A DNA stretch of 64,000 bases from Aurantiochytrium sp. KH105 (taxonomy: Eukaryota; Sar; Bigyra; Thraustochytrida; Thraustochytriidae). This document shows, piece by piece, positions 29,601 through 38,854 of the stretch (position 1 is the first letter of the stretch; each line of letters begins with the position of its first letter). The stretch lies in assembly GCA_003116975.1 (NCBI GenBank), contig BGKB01000103.1, positions 62,001 to 126,000 of the forward strand, read 5' to 3'. The notes beneath the pieces are model-generated. The model ran no database searches. It was not told the DNA's origin and was given only the letters and a program-made list of their open reading frames with translations. The position numbers and the translations under genes were made by a program.

Positions 29601-30692
29601 CTTGTTTCGCTGCGTCCGTGAACGAGAAATCGCTGCTCCACGGCGACGTCTCCTTGAATGGCCTGGAGCATCGTCAGCTTGAGCAAGTGCAGATCCAAAA
29701 AAGGCACTCATGCTCGTGACAGGCGAAGGTCCAGATCCGGACGGAGCCGAGCGTGAAGGCTGCCGTCGTGACCAAACTGTCTGTTTTTTGCGGTGTCTCC
29801 GCGCCGCGGGAAAACTGTCCTTTCGGAAGTCGAGTTCCTCGTCAGAATCGGGACCCGGCCCACTTCGATTCGACCTTGATTGACCTCCTCCAGATGGTAC
29901 AGAGCTTGCGTTCGCATTTGCCTGTGTCGCGCGACGAGGTTGAGGTTGGTGCATTTTCGGTTGAGCAGATTTTTGCTTCTCCCTTCTTGATGTTTTGCCA
30001 GTTTTCCTATGGTCGCCGTGACGTCCATTCTCCTCGAAACTTTCCGTCACGGCATCAGCATAAAGACTTTCTGTAGAGTTTGAAACCAGGCGTGCGGTTT
30101 CTGCTGCTGATTGAGCGACGAGAGTCTCGAAGACTGCAACGTCAGATGGCTTTTCATCGGCCTTCAAAAGCAAGCGCCGCTTAAAGTCAGCTTCAGCCTC
30201 AAGCCTTTCGAGGTAACGTTTGCTCCTTGCGGCAAGCACGCGATGGCTCTGCGACAAGATGGATCCTCCATCATCACTGCTGTTGGAATTGCTTTCGTAG
30301 CTTGACTGGCGTTCAAGTCTGGAGGTGGCCGAGATGTTAGAGTTCGAGTTGCCGTCGTCGGAGATGAGCCCAGACGAAGAGGCATTGCTCATTGCTGAGG
30401 CGCTCCGTTGTTGTCGCTTTGCGGTTTGTGTCGATGCTTTGCTTTTGTTCGCAATGCGGCTGGTCTCGGCGTCCTCGCCCTCGTCGGCCGTGGCACCATT
30501 CTTGTCCTTGGCGGTGGTTCTTCGCGTCGCTTTCGCGGGCTGACCGGTCGGGACGTACTTGCGCAAGAGACGCTCTTTAAGCGCGACGTGTTCCTTGTCC
30601 TCTTGAAAGCGCACGAGCGACGACCGCGGGATCCGCCGCTGCTGCGCGTGGGCCGGCGACCCGAGCCTCGTGCGCCGCGGATCCTCGGCCAT
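26681..30692 (-). CDS. Large two-exon protein, possible SPIDR-like DNA-repair scaffold
   Basis: Exons 30692-26989 and 26921-26681, separated by a 67-bp intron (donor GTACGT, CTAAC branch, acceptor GCAG), join in frame to 1314 residues. The first 580 residues are disordered and rich in Ser, Lys and Arg, with acidic tracts (DSDDDVDDDDQD) and many SR/SP sites, suggesting a nuclear protein. The C-terminal part (from about 590) is folded. It contains beta-rich blocks such as SIEVFVRSASRTGRLLVLDC and, across the splice, ERDRCVALEVITDSGRRVSIRVRF, LLGAGNRIALPCFAKSV. The end resembles in pattern the C-terminal OB-like domain of SPIDR, a homologous-recombination scaffold, but the similarity is faint and from memory. 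I do not otherwise recognise it. The ATG at 30692 is preferred; the frame upstream is repeat-derived Ser/Glu. Confidence 0.75.
26922..26988 (-). other. Intron of the large SPIDR-like gene
   Basis: 67 bp, GTACGT donor, GCTAAC branch candidate, ATGCAG acceptor, phase 2; joins AAKAE to RDRCVALEV. Confidence 0.75.
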
Positions 30693-31146
30693 GACGGAAT
30701 CCCTCCCTGCCCCGATGCTCGCTCCCGGCAACAGCCAGGGTCGCGCGGGCAAGGGCTTGCCCCGGCCAACGCCGAGGCGGGGAGCGCGAGGGGGGCGGGC
30801 GAGGACGCCTGGCGATCCGCGTCCGTCGAGAGTCGTCGAGCCCGGTCTGCGCGCCGACCTGTTTTGCAATAGTGCTCTCGCGCTCTCGCTCTCGCTCTCG
30901 CTCTCTGCTTGAGCGCAATACAAGTCTGCCAGCTTCGGAGTCCGCACTCAACCACCACCACCACCGTGACCATGGACACGGTCACGGTCATCGAGGAACA
31001 GAAGCGAGCAAAGGCAGTTTGAGCGGCTGCCGCTTCGTGCAGTGAGAGCAACATGGATGGATGGGCCGAGAATACAAGAGAGAGCAGTGAGCAGGAGAAT
31101 GTGCTAGCTTGCAAAGAAGGCAAGCTCGTTTGGCTGTCAACCTTAT
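30693..31146. other. Intergenic spacer with CT-rich microsatellite
   Basis: Promoter side of the large two-exon gene and 3' flank of the MOSC gene. It includes a GCTCTC/CTCTCG run at about 30878-30906 and a CCACCA run near 30951-30966. No gene is seen. Confidence 0.5.
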
Positions 31147-32484
31147 TTACAGAAGATAGCTCGAGTCAAGCCCAAAGGCCAAAAGAGCACAATTGACAAG
31201 TTTGGAAATGATGCTCGGGTCCTTCTTTAAGGACTTGAGAGTGACCTCGTCGCCGACGCGAATCGTTCCGGAGACGGAAGGGTCGTCCGCGCCGAGGTAA
31301 ATGCCAAAGAGCGGAGCGAAACCCTTCGAGCCCCCGGCCCCCGTAGGAAAAAATCCGGAAATGCCGAAGCGCAGTCCGCCCGGACGCAGCTGCTTGAGTG
31401 TGGCAAGAGGCTCTGCCTTGCGAAGACCTTTGCGGAAGCCAGCTTCGCCGGTCTTTTGGTCGACGGTGGTCTCGACGCAACGAAATGTAGGACCCACCAC
31501 ACGCATAGAGTAGTCGCCGATCTGCAGAGTGGCGGCATGGTCTTCGACGAAAGCAAGCTCAGGGGAGGTTTCGATGACGACATTGGCTCGGAAGCAATTA
31601 ATGTCAACCGCATCGCGGCGCTCGGCGTCGGGCATCTCCCGCTTGAGGGTCGCGAGGCTTGCTTGCGAGACGAGCGAAAACGGGGCGAGATCTCCGAGCA
31701 AGAGACCATCTTCGTGGTGCGAGTTCGGTAGAAGCGCGCGCGCAAAAGTGTGGTGCGGCTTGCGCAGCGAGCCCTTGAGCATGCACATGAGACGGTAGCC
31801 TTCGGTATCACGCCCACTCAGCTTTGTTAGGCACGAATTAATCCAGATGGAAGCCTCACGGCCAAAAGAGACGCACTTTCCAACCGCGCCGTGCATGTCA
31901 ATATCTTCGGCGCTCTCCTTGTCTGTCTCAACGTGGGTGAGACAGAGTCGCAGCGGCTCGAGACCTGTCGAGCTGGGTGGACTCAAGGTCACCGTGTTGT
32001 CTTCGACAGAGCAGTCGACGTCGATTCGGGCCAGTCCGGGACGCATGCGCTGTGATACGGGAACATTTTTGGCATTGACGGCCATGACGACACGATCGAA
32101 CTCGAGGCCATTCTTGGTCAGCCGCACGCTCTCGCGCGCGACAGGTCTGCACGACTTGAACGGGTGAATGTGAATACTCGCTACACGTCCAATGCTCTGC
32201 CCTTGCTCGAGTTGCTTGCGCTGCTTCGTGTCGAAGCCGAGGTACTTTTTGCGCTTGCCGAGCGCCTTGCGGAACATCGCAAGGAGCCCAAGAGCGGCAA
32301 CCACCGCAACGAACGCTCGCCGCGTCCTCGCGCTTGCGGAGCTCATCGCTGGATTTTCACGCTCGCGCCTGTGCTCTCGCTGCGCGGATGCTCGTGCTTT
32401 GCTCTCCTCGCCTTCGTGGTCTGCCAGGATCGCTCCTTCTGCATGATCAGGCGGTGGCGGCGGCGTGCGGCGGGTCCGTCCCAT
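31147..32484 (-). CDS. mARC-like MOSC-domain molybdenum-cofactor protein
   Basis: 445 residues, single exon. A hydrophobic anchor at about 56-72 (FVAVVAALGLLAMF) after an N-terminal tail matches the N-terminal membrane anchor of mitochondrial amidoxime-reducing component (mARC). Next come the MOSC_N barrel (VASIHIHPFKSCRPV, LEFDRVVMAV) and the MOSC domain: SQASLATLK, CFRANVVIE, then GPTFRCVETTVDQKTGEAG, where Cys336 sits in the position of the Mo-ligating Cys of mARC, and FAPLFGIYLG. mARC reduces N-hydroxylated substrates with cytochrome b5 and its reductase, neither of which is in this window. The insertion between the cofactor Cys and LFGIY is longer than in human mARC. The frame upstream begins with TTG; the first ATG is 32484, 50 nt downstream of a TATA-like element. 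Confidence 0.87.
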   Translation of the reverse strand: MGRTRRTPPPPPDHAEGAILADHEGEESKARASAQREHRRERENPAMSSASARTRRAFVAVVAALGLLAMFRKALGKRKKYLGFDTKQRKQLEQGQSIGRVASIHIHPFKSCRPVARESVRLTKNGLEFDRVVMAVNAKNVPVSQRMRPGLARIDVDCSVEDNTVTLSPPSSTGLEPLRLCLTHVETDKESAEDIDMHGAVGKCVSFGREASIWINSCLTKLSGRDTEGYRLMCMLKGSLRKPHHTFARALLPNSHHEDGLLLGDLAPFSLVSQASLATLKREMPDAERRDAVDINCFRANVVIETSPELAFVEDHAATLQIGDYSMRVVGPTFRCVETTVDQKTGEAGFRKGLRKAEPLATLKQLRPGGLRFGISGFFPTGAGGSKGFAPLFGIYLGADDPSVSGTIRVGDEVTLKSLKKDPSIISKLVNCALLAFGLDSSYLL

Positions 32485-32530
32485 ACCTACCGGGCCAGTA
32501 AGGGTGCGCCTCTCTTCGCAAACAGCATCC

Positions 32531-32539
32531 TTTTTAAGG
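32531..32539 (-). promoter_or_regulatory. TATA-like element (CCTTAAAAA) of the MOSC gene
   Basis: Minus strand GAGACCTTAAAAAGG, about 50 nt upstream of the ATG at 32484; nearly the same sequence and spacing as in the MFS gene promoter. Confidence 0.6.
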
Positions 32540-32546
32540 TCTCTCA

Positions 32547-34046
32547 AGACACCTAAAAATATATTATCATGGTATGAGTTCCTTCGACGCCTGCCTGCTC
32601 ATGGCGTATAAACAGCAGCAACAGCAACCGCCCCACCGACGCGCAGGCATGGTCTACCGAGCATACGTACATACATCGCACCGTGATCCAACCGCATCCT
32701 TGGGCTCGGGCCGCCGCGTCGCATCTATCCGTTCCCCACTTTCGCACTGGGCAGCAGCGACACTGCATATCGTGAGAGCGCTCCGGCGCTCGGTCGGCCA
32801 CGCCTGCCACCGGCCGGCCCTGGCCCGCTTGACCTTCTCCCTCACAGTCTCAGCCTCTTTTCCCCCCTCTGGCTCTCTGTGACTCTCTCGCTCGCCTTCG
32901 TCCTCGCGCGCGCTCTCACACACAATGCGTCGCCAGAGTTCGCGCAGGTGTGTAGCCCCGTAGAATGAAAGTAACTCGCTGTTGCTTGCGCAGCGCGGGC
33001 CAGTCGCTGCATATGTCCGTTGACCGTGGTTAGAGAGCACCTATGCGAAAAGCTAGGGTTAAAATAGATGCGTTGAGCTGCCCTGCGGTGGCGTCCTGGC
33101 GAGCGCGGAGGCACAATGGAGCATTGGGAGGTGAGAGGCGGACGGCGCGGATCCAGGTAGTCGGCGCGGGCGGGCGGGCAGGAGATGATCAGTGCCTATA
33201 GCGAGGGCAACAAGGGCAGCAAGAGCAGCAAGCAAGTGAGCAAGCAGGTCGAGCAAGTGAGCCAAACAAGCGAGCAAGCAAACAAACATACGAACGAACC
33301 TCCCGTCCAGAAACGTGCAGTGGACGAGGCCTGTCTGCCTGGCAAGCGAAGCAAGGCCAAAACGCGAGCTGAGAAGCAACCAGCGCGCGCAAGCGTCAAG
33401 GCGTAGGTTCTGCAGCGCGACGCGCGCGCGTGAGCGAGGAGGAGCGGGGGCGGGGGCGGGGGCGTGAGCAGGAGCGGGAGCGGGAGCTCGCGCGGGAAGC
33501 CCTTCGAGGCCGAGCGCGGCGCGCTCAGGTCCGGCGGCTGGAGGCTGGAGGCTTTTGGGGAATTTCTTAGCGCACCAATTCGGCGCTCTCGGTTGTGCGA
33601 ACGAAAACAAGCGAGCAAACCAGTTTTGTCCAGAAACCCCATTGGTCGGCTCGAGCGTGCGTGACAGCGTGGTACGGGGCATTCGGAGGGGAAAAGGGTT
33701 GGCGCGGCGTGGTCGTCGTGAGGAGTTTGTGTCGTGTCGCGTTGTATCGTCTCTCCTTGTGCCAAAGTGGAAGGAGCTGAGCGAGCGTGTGGTGGTGTGG
33801 CGCAGAGGTTGGGTTGTATTTGTTGCTGGTGCGATTGATGTTGTTGTTGTTGTTCTACGGGACCAAGGCGAACTAACGAAGCTATTCGCTTTCTTTTCCC
33901 CTTATTTTATTTTTGCGGCGCAACAGAACCCTTTCTCGCGCTTCGCGCAAGGGGACTTGGCTCGGGCAAGCCTCGTCGTCACGACAACAGGCGGAGAATC
34001 GCAAGGGCAAACCTAAGGAACCGAGACATCGCAAACAACAGGAAAG
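32547..34046. other. Divergent intergenic region upstream of G-alpha
   Basis: About 1.5 kb between the MOSC promoter (-) and G-alpha (+). No gene is supported; open frames are low-complexity or shadows. A CAAGCAAG-rich segment lies at 33217-33290. A pyrimidine-rich stretch followed by CAACAG at about 33889-33926 could be a 5' UTR intron acceptor for the G-alpha transcript, but I could not define a matching donor. Confidence 0.45.
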
Positions 34047-35165
34047 ATGGGCTGCGCATCGAGCAACCTGTCTCCGGACGAGAAGGCGGCCCGTGACAAG
34101 GCAAAGAAGATGGACAACCTGCTCGAGGAAGACAAGAACTTTGATGAGCAGCTCATCAAGCTCCTGCTTCTGGGTGCCGGTGAGTCGGGCAAGTCGACCA
34201 TCTTCAAGCAGATGCGCATCCTCTATGGCGAGGGCTTTGGCAATGAGGCCCGTCAGCAGACCGCCCCCGTGATCATCAGCAACCTTATCAGCGGCACGCG
34301 CACGGTGCTTGAGAACACGGACAAGCTCGGCTTCTCCATCACTGACGAGACTGTCAAGACGGCTTCGAAGCTGCTCATGGACACCTCGGACGACACGCTG
34401 CTCAACGACGAGCTGGCAGCCGCCATCAAGTCGCTCTGGGAGGACCCGCAGTTCCAGGAAACCTTTAAGCAGCGCGCCCAGTTCCAGCTCTTTGATTGCT
34501 ACGGCGACTTTGCCAAGTCCGTGAGCACGAACTGGCCCGAGTGGGGCGGTCCCGGCTGGGTCCCCTCAGTGAGCGACGTCATGAAGGCCCGTGTGCGTAC
34601 CTCGGGCATTGTCGAGGAGAGGTACACGATTGACGGCGTCAACTTCCGCATGTACGATGTGGGTGGTCAGCGTAATGAGCGCAAGAAGTGGATCCATTGC
34701 TTTGACGGTGTGACTGCCATCATTTTTGTGGGTGCCATCTCGGAGTATGATCAGGTGCTGTATGAGGACAAGACGCAAAACCGTCTTGTGGAGGCCATCG
34801 AGCTCTTTGACGAGATCTGCAACTCGAAATGGTTCCAGGAGACTTCCATCATTCTCTTTCTTAACAAGCGCGATCTCTTTGAGGAGAAGTTCGTGGTGAA
34901 CAAGATCCCGCTCAACGTGACCGGCCTTCCGGTCTTTGAGTCTTGGGAGCCGGTCGACTGGGACACTGAGTCGCCGGAGTCCGCTGTCGCACGCGCGCAC
35001 AACTGGATTGTCAAGCAGTTCCTGGACCAGCGCAAGGACCCAGAAAAGGAGGTCTACCACCACATCACTTGCGCCACCGACACAAAGAACGTCGAGACTG
35101 TCTTCAACGCCTGCAAGGACATCATCCTCAAGGCTAACCTCAAGTCGAGCGGCTTCATGAGCTAA
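34047..35165 (+). CDS. Heterotrimeric G-protein alpha subunit
   Basis: 372 residues, complete, single exon. It has the MGC start (Gly2 myristoylation and Cys3 palmitoylation sites), P-loop GAGESGKST at 43-51, catalytic Arg182 and Mg-binding Thr185 in ARVRTSG, DVGGQR with catalytic Gln208, NKRD for guanine recognition, and TCATDTKN near the C-terminus. An alpha-helical domain lies between about 60 and 175. It would cycle between GDP and GTP with a G-beta-gamma dimer at the plasma membrane. The C-terminus is SSGFMS: there is no Cys at -4, so it should not be a pertussis-toxin substrate, and it lacks the common Gly-Leu-Phe ending. Switch I has Ser186 where most family members have Thr. Confidence 0.97.
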   Translation: MGCASSNLSPDEKAARDKAKKMDNLLEEDKNFDEQLIKLLLLGAGESGKSTIFKQMRILYGEGFGNEARQQTAPVIISNLISGTRTVLENTDKLGFSITDETVKTASKLLMDTSDDTLLNDELAAAIKSLWEDPQFQETFKQRAQFQLFDCYGDFAKSVSTNWPEWGGPGWVPSVSDVMKARVRTSGIVEERYTIDGVNFRMYDVGGQRNERKKWIHCFDGVTAIIFVGAISEYDQVLYEDKTQNRLVEAIELFDEICNSKWFQETSIILFLNKRDLFEEKFVVNKIPLNVTGLPVFESWEPVDWDTESPESAVARAHNWIVKQFLDQRKDPEKEVYHHITCATDTKNVETVFNACKDIILKANLKSSGFMS

Positions 35166-35774
35166 TTTGAGCCGGAAATTGTGCTGGAGGGAGTGAGGCT
35201 CGCCGCAAGGTCAGGTTCAGCGCCGCGGCGATGCACGGCACCTGCGCGAGGGACTCGGGGTTCATTGGGTGCACGCGAGCGAACCTCCAAGCTTTTCTGG
35301 GCCTTCGTTATATAGACCATGGAAGAAAATAAAAAGTTCTTGTTGTTTGTTTTCAGATTTTTTAGAAAAGAGATCGAGTTGTGCACGCACGGCGAGAGCA
35401 AGGCGGTGAACGGCGCAATCTTTCTTTCCATCATTTTTGGATGCTAGGCCTACACTTTGGAGAAATCGCTACAGTTTCGACTTCCCGATTTGGAAAAGGA
35501 AAAGCAAAATTCGGAAAAATGATTGGAAAAGAAAGAAAAGAAGAATGGATGAATGAATGAATGAATGAATGAACGAATGAACGCGCAGTCAGTAGGACCC
35601 ACTCCTTGCGCCGCAACAGGAAAATATAAAAAAGAAAGAATGAAAGAAGAAGAAGAAGAAGAAAGTGACGGACGGAAGAAAGAGGAGAAAATGAATAGAT
35701 TGCTCAAGAGCGCAGCGGGATGCGAGAGTTCGGAACGCCCTCAACACCTTCCCGCACCCGGCGCGCGCAAATAC
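35166..35774. other. Intergenic region between convergent genes
   Basis: 3' flanks of G-alpha and the RING gene. An A-rich AAAATAAAAAG sequence at about 35328 may be part of the G-alpha polyadenylation region. GAAT tetranucleotides run at about 35545-35580, and GAA/AAG-rich sequence at 35620-35690. Confidence 0.45.
35545..35582. repeat. GAAT tetranucleotide microsatellite
   Basis: About nine GAAT/GAAC units in tandem in the intergenic spacer downstream of G-alpha. Confidence 0.9.
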
Positions 35775-36926
35775 TTAGGTACAAGGTGACCGGCAAAGCG
35801 GACACGAAGGCTGCGCACGGTCGAGGCGACAGCGCTCGAACCAGCGGATTAAACAGCCGCGGTGGAATAGATGCTTACAAGGGAGTTGAACAATGTGCGT
35901 CTCGAGACGATCCATACAAATGGAGCACAAGTCGGTCTTCCCCAGCGGTTTAGTTTTGAGGACAGCACAGCGCTGCAGCAGTGTGGCGCGGCGGCGGCGA
36001 TACATGCATAGCGAGCGGCTGCATTTGCGAAGCGCCACATAGTTTTCATGAATGCTCAAACCGAGCATGAGGTCAACAATGTTGAAGTGAAGACCCTTGA
36101 GGACCCAAATGCAGATAGAGTGGCCGATTTGCACGCCGAGATGAACGTGCGAACTGAGGTTGTCAAGAAAGAAGACCTTGCACCCGGGCGTGTCCCATGT
36201 CAGATCAAAGTCGACACTCGGGTGCTGCACGAGGAATTGTCCTACCTGTTCGGCAGTTTCGATAAAGATGTTCGCAGCTTGTAACCTGAAAAGCAGGCCC
36301 ATGGTGACGAGCATGGCGTCAAGCCGTGCTGCCGAGGCGCCATTGGCCTCGGCCTGGCGCACAATGGCGTCCATGAGGTGGGCCCGCAGACGACGCAAGA
36401 CGCACCGGTACAGGTAAATGTTGCACAGTGCGACGACGAGCAGGGATACGAGGCAGCGCATGCCGCGTCGCACGGACTTGGCCTCGTCAAGGCGCACGCC
36501 CATTGCCTTTTCGGCGAGACCGGGACCAAGACACGCAATGGCGCGCATGACGCCAAGCACCGTGAACCAAATGGCCCACCAGGTCGTCACCTCCACAGAG
36601 AGCTCGAGGACGGTCCACACGAGCAGGACATTAAAAAAGACATAGCTCACGAAGCGGCGCGCCTCGGTCATCCACACTTCGGGCGCCATGAGCGAGGCGG
36701 ACTGCGGCGCGCGGGGCTCACCTGGTGGACGGCCGTCTTCGCTGGGCGGCGTTTCTCTGGCCGCGCCGCCGCCGCCCATGACCAGGCTGCGACGCATCGC
36801 CCCTGCTGCCGACTGTACAAGGCCCGTGTCGCCGGACGCGGCACCCGACACGGAGAGGCTCTCGCGCACCACCCAGCACGACACCATGCGTCCGAGTACC
36901 TGGCCCGCCATCGTCACGCCGGCCAT
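35775..36926 (-). CDS. Membrane RING-H2 ubiquitin ligase, gp78/Hrd1-like
   Basis: 383 residues, single exon. Four to six hydrophobic segments fall between about residues 90 and 290 (FVSYVFFNVLLVWTVLEL, WWAIWFTVLGVMRAIACL, LVSLLVVALCNIYLY, ICIWVLKGLHFNIVDLMLGL). They are followed by a basic helix and a C-terminal RING-H2: Cys334, Cys337, Cys350, His352, His355, Cys358, Cys375 and Cys378. This order, with the RING straight after the last helix and the helix-to-RING linker, matches the ER-associated degradation ligases AMFR/gp78 and Hrd1. Unlike gp78 it has no CUE domain or long C-terminal tail; the protein ends five residues after the last RING Cys. It would pass ubiquitin from an E2 to ER clients. 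The N-terminal 80 residues are low-complexity, so a later ATG is possible. Confidence 0.83.
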   Translation of the reverse strand: MAGVTMAGQVLGRMVSCWVVRESLSVSGAASGDTGLVQSAAGAMRRSLVMGGGGAARETPPSEDGRPPGEPRAPQSASLMAPEVWMTEARRFVSYVFFNVLLVWTVLELSVEVTTWWAIWFTVLGVMRAIACLGPGLAEKAMGVRLDEAKSVRRGMRCLVSLLVVALCNIYLYRCVLRRLRAHLMDAIVRQAEANGASAARLDAMLVTMGLLFRLQAANIFIETAEQVGQFLVQHPSVDFDLTWDTPGCKVFFLDNLSSHVHLGVQIGHSICIWVLKGLHFNIVDLMLGLSIHENYVALRKCSRSLCMYRRRRATLLQRCAVLKTKPLGKTDLCSICMDRLETHIVQLPCKHLFHRGCLIRWFERCRLDRAQPSCPLCRSPCT

Positions 36927-38455
36927 TCGCGGGTTTCTGGTGCTCAGCGCCTGCTGCTTGATTATCCTCGCCTCTCCCTGTTCCTCCGCCTCTTCCGCGT
37001 CCGCGTCCGCGCGCGTCTCCTCGCTCGCCGCGCGTCTTCGCGCGCCTTGTTACTGCCGCGGCCTGACGGACCTCTCGCGCGTGCGTCTCTCTGTCTTTTC
37101 GCGGCGGAAACGGAGGCCGAGTCGAGGACGAGCACGGGGGCCGAACGCCACGCCGAGGCGGCGCCTCCGCCGCGTCCGCGCAGCCCGCTTTCCGCGCCGC
37201 CCGCGCTCCCGCCCGGGCTCGCGCCCTCGCGCGCGCAGAGCTCGCCTCGCGCGGTCGGCGATGTCGCGCCTCTGCCTGCCTGCCCGGCCGGGATGAAATT
37301 CAAAATCCAAATCCCTCGCGCCCTCCGTCTGCTCGCCCGCTCGTCGCCGCCGCGCACGGCCGGCCGCGCGCCCTCCCGCGCCCGCGCGCCCTCCCGCGCC
37401 GCTGCTCTGCCCGCGGCCGCAGGCGAAGCGGAACTGGCGGGCGATCGATGGAGCGATCGCTCGATCGACGATCGAGCTCCTGCCGCAATGCTAGACAGGA
37501 AGAGAGAGGGAAAGAAGGAAAGGGCAAAGACGAAAGAACGCCCGGGAGAACGCTGGAAGGGCGAGAGCAGGCGAGACAGCGCGCAGGAAAGAACGGCCCC
37601 GGCACCCAAGTTCAAGATGAACTTCGAGTCCGAGTCGGCTTGGCCGCCGATGCCGGCCTCCAGAAAGGCCTTGAGCTTGGAGATCAGCTGCAGGCCGCTG
37701 CCCCCTGCGCAGCGGCCGAAGACCCCCGCCCGCGGCGAGGTATGGACGGGCCCTGGGAGACGACGACGACGACGAAAAGTGCAGGAGCGCGCATGGCGCT
37801 CGTTCGTCATATCCTGCGCGCTCGAACCTCTGCGGCGCGGCCGACCCTGGCACGGAATCGCCGCACGTGTGCGCCGCGCGCCTCGCCGCAGCCTGCGTGG
37901 AGCAGCGCCGGAGGCGGCAGGCAGCTCGGCCAGCCAGAGCAGCGAGGTGGCCGCGGCGCTGCATCGCGGCCACCCTACGGCGCTATCGCAGCAGCGTCTC
38001 ACCGTCTAGATAATGAAGTTGGTGGCTTGCCGTGCCCGGTTCGAGGCAGGCCTCGAGGAAATATCCAGGCCTCGCCTGCGCTGCGCCGCGCTACGCTGCG
38101 CCGCGGCCCTGACGGAGACGCGAGCGAGACGGAGACGGAGACGCGAGCGAGACGAGCGAGGGCGCGCATGGCACGCGCCCAGCGGGCGGTCTATCACATC
38201 ACATACCGTCCCCGGTCGGTCGGTGCACACCCTGCTTGCGGGCACTTGTGGGAACAGAGAACGCCGGAGACCACGGCGAAGCGGACAACGCAAAGCGCGG
38301 CGCAGCATGGCGCAGCGGTCGAAGCCAAGCCGAGTCGGGCCGCTGCCACGCAAAGCCAGGCGAGATCAGCCAGGAGAAGCCGAGGCGAAGCTGGCCAGGG
38401 CGAGCCGAGCCAGGGCGGGAAAGCGCACGTTTGCAGGCACGAGTGAAGCCCGCCA
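36927..38455. other. GC-rich intergenic region, no confident gene
   Basis: About 1.5 kb holding the RING gene promoter. Long open frames on both strands are Arg/Ala/Ser/Pro-rich mirror images. A cluster of CGATCG palindromes lies at 37440-37475 and GAGACG/GCGAGAC repeats at 38110-38160. A possible short minus-strand coding segment around 37560-37720 is described among the findings. Confidence 0.45.
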
Positions 38456-38854
38456 ATGGAGCGCGAAGCTATGGAGCTCGATGCGCTCCTCGACGAGGTC
38501 GACCTTGCGCACGTTTTGCAGAATCTCGTGCGTGACCGTCGTGAGGAGCTCCGCGCCCTGGAAAGCGCGGGCGCAGGCTGGAGCGACGATATCGCGCACG
38601 GCGATAACCTTGGCCATGGCATCATCGACGTCTTCGAGGACTTCCAGCACCTGGTGGAGACGCGACTCAAGGCCGAGCTCGATGCGTTGGGATGGTCAAG
38701 AACAAAGTTCCTCGATGCGCTCCGTGCGAGCGAATTGGCCGACAATCTCGTCCTTATTGAGGCCACCTCGGATATTCAGGCCTTTTCCCGCATTCTTGTC
38801 GACGAAATTGCTGTCTACGACAAGGTGGCCGAGGAAACCCAGGACCTTTGGTGA
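38456..38854 (+). CDS. Small acidic helical protein of unknown function
   Basis: 132 residues, single exon. It is predicted mainly alpha-helical and acidic, with heptad-like Leu spacing (MELDALLDEVDLAHVLQNLV, FEDFQHLVETRLKAEL, FSRILVDEIAVYDKVAEET). It has no signal peptide or membrane segment and no family that I recognise. The opposite strand has an open frame over the same bases, but its translation is Ser/Arg-rich, so the + frame is preferred on composition. It lies upstream of and co-directional with the two CEP164-type genes. Confidence 0.6.
   Translation: MEREAMELDALLDEVDLAHVLQNLVRDRREELRALESAGAGWSDDIAHGDNLGHGIIDVFEDFQHLVETRLKAELDALGWSRTKFLDALRASELADNLVLIEATSDIQAFSRILVDEIAVYDKVAEETQDLW

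Noticed and set aside
32485-32547. Upstream extension of the MOSC protein
   Set aside because: It begins with TTG, not ATG, and would start upstream of the TATA-like element.
33059-33682. 207-codon minus frame upstream of G-alpha
   Set aside because: Ala/Pro/Leu-rich and repeat-derived with no recognisable motif; the overlapping + frames are equally poor.
34013-34219. Antisense frames across the G-alpha gene
   Set aside because: Shadows of a highly conserved gene.
36378-38009. 543-codon + frame and overlapping 346-codon minus frame
   Set aside because: The + frame is the shadow of the RING gene plus GC-rich spacer; the minus frame is Arg/Ala-rich. Only a short inner segment was kept as a weak finding.
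38194-38766. 190-codon minus frame opposite the small helical protein
   Set aside because: Ser/Arg-rich translation typical of antisense to a Glu/Leu-rich gene; the + frame is a better protein.
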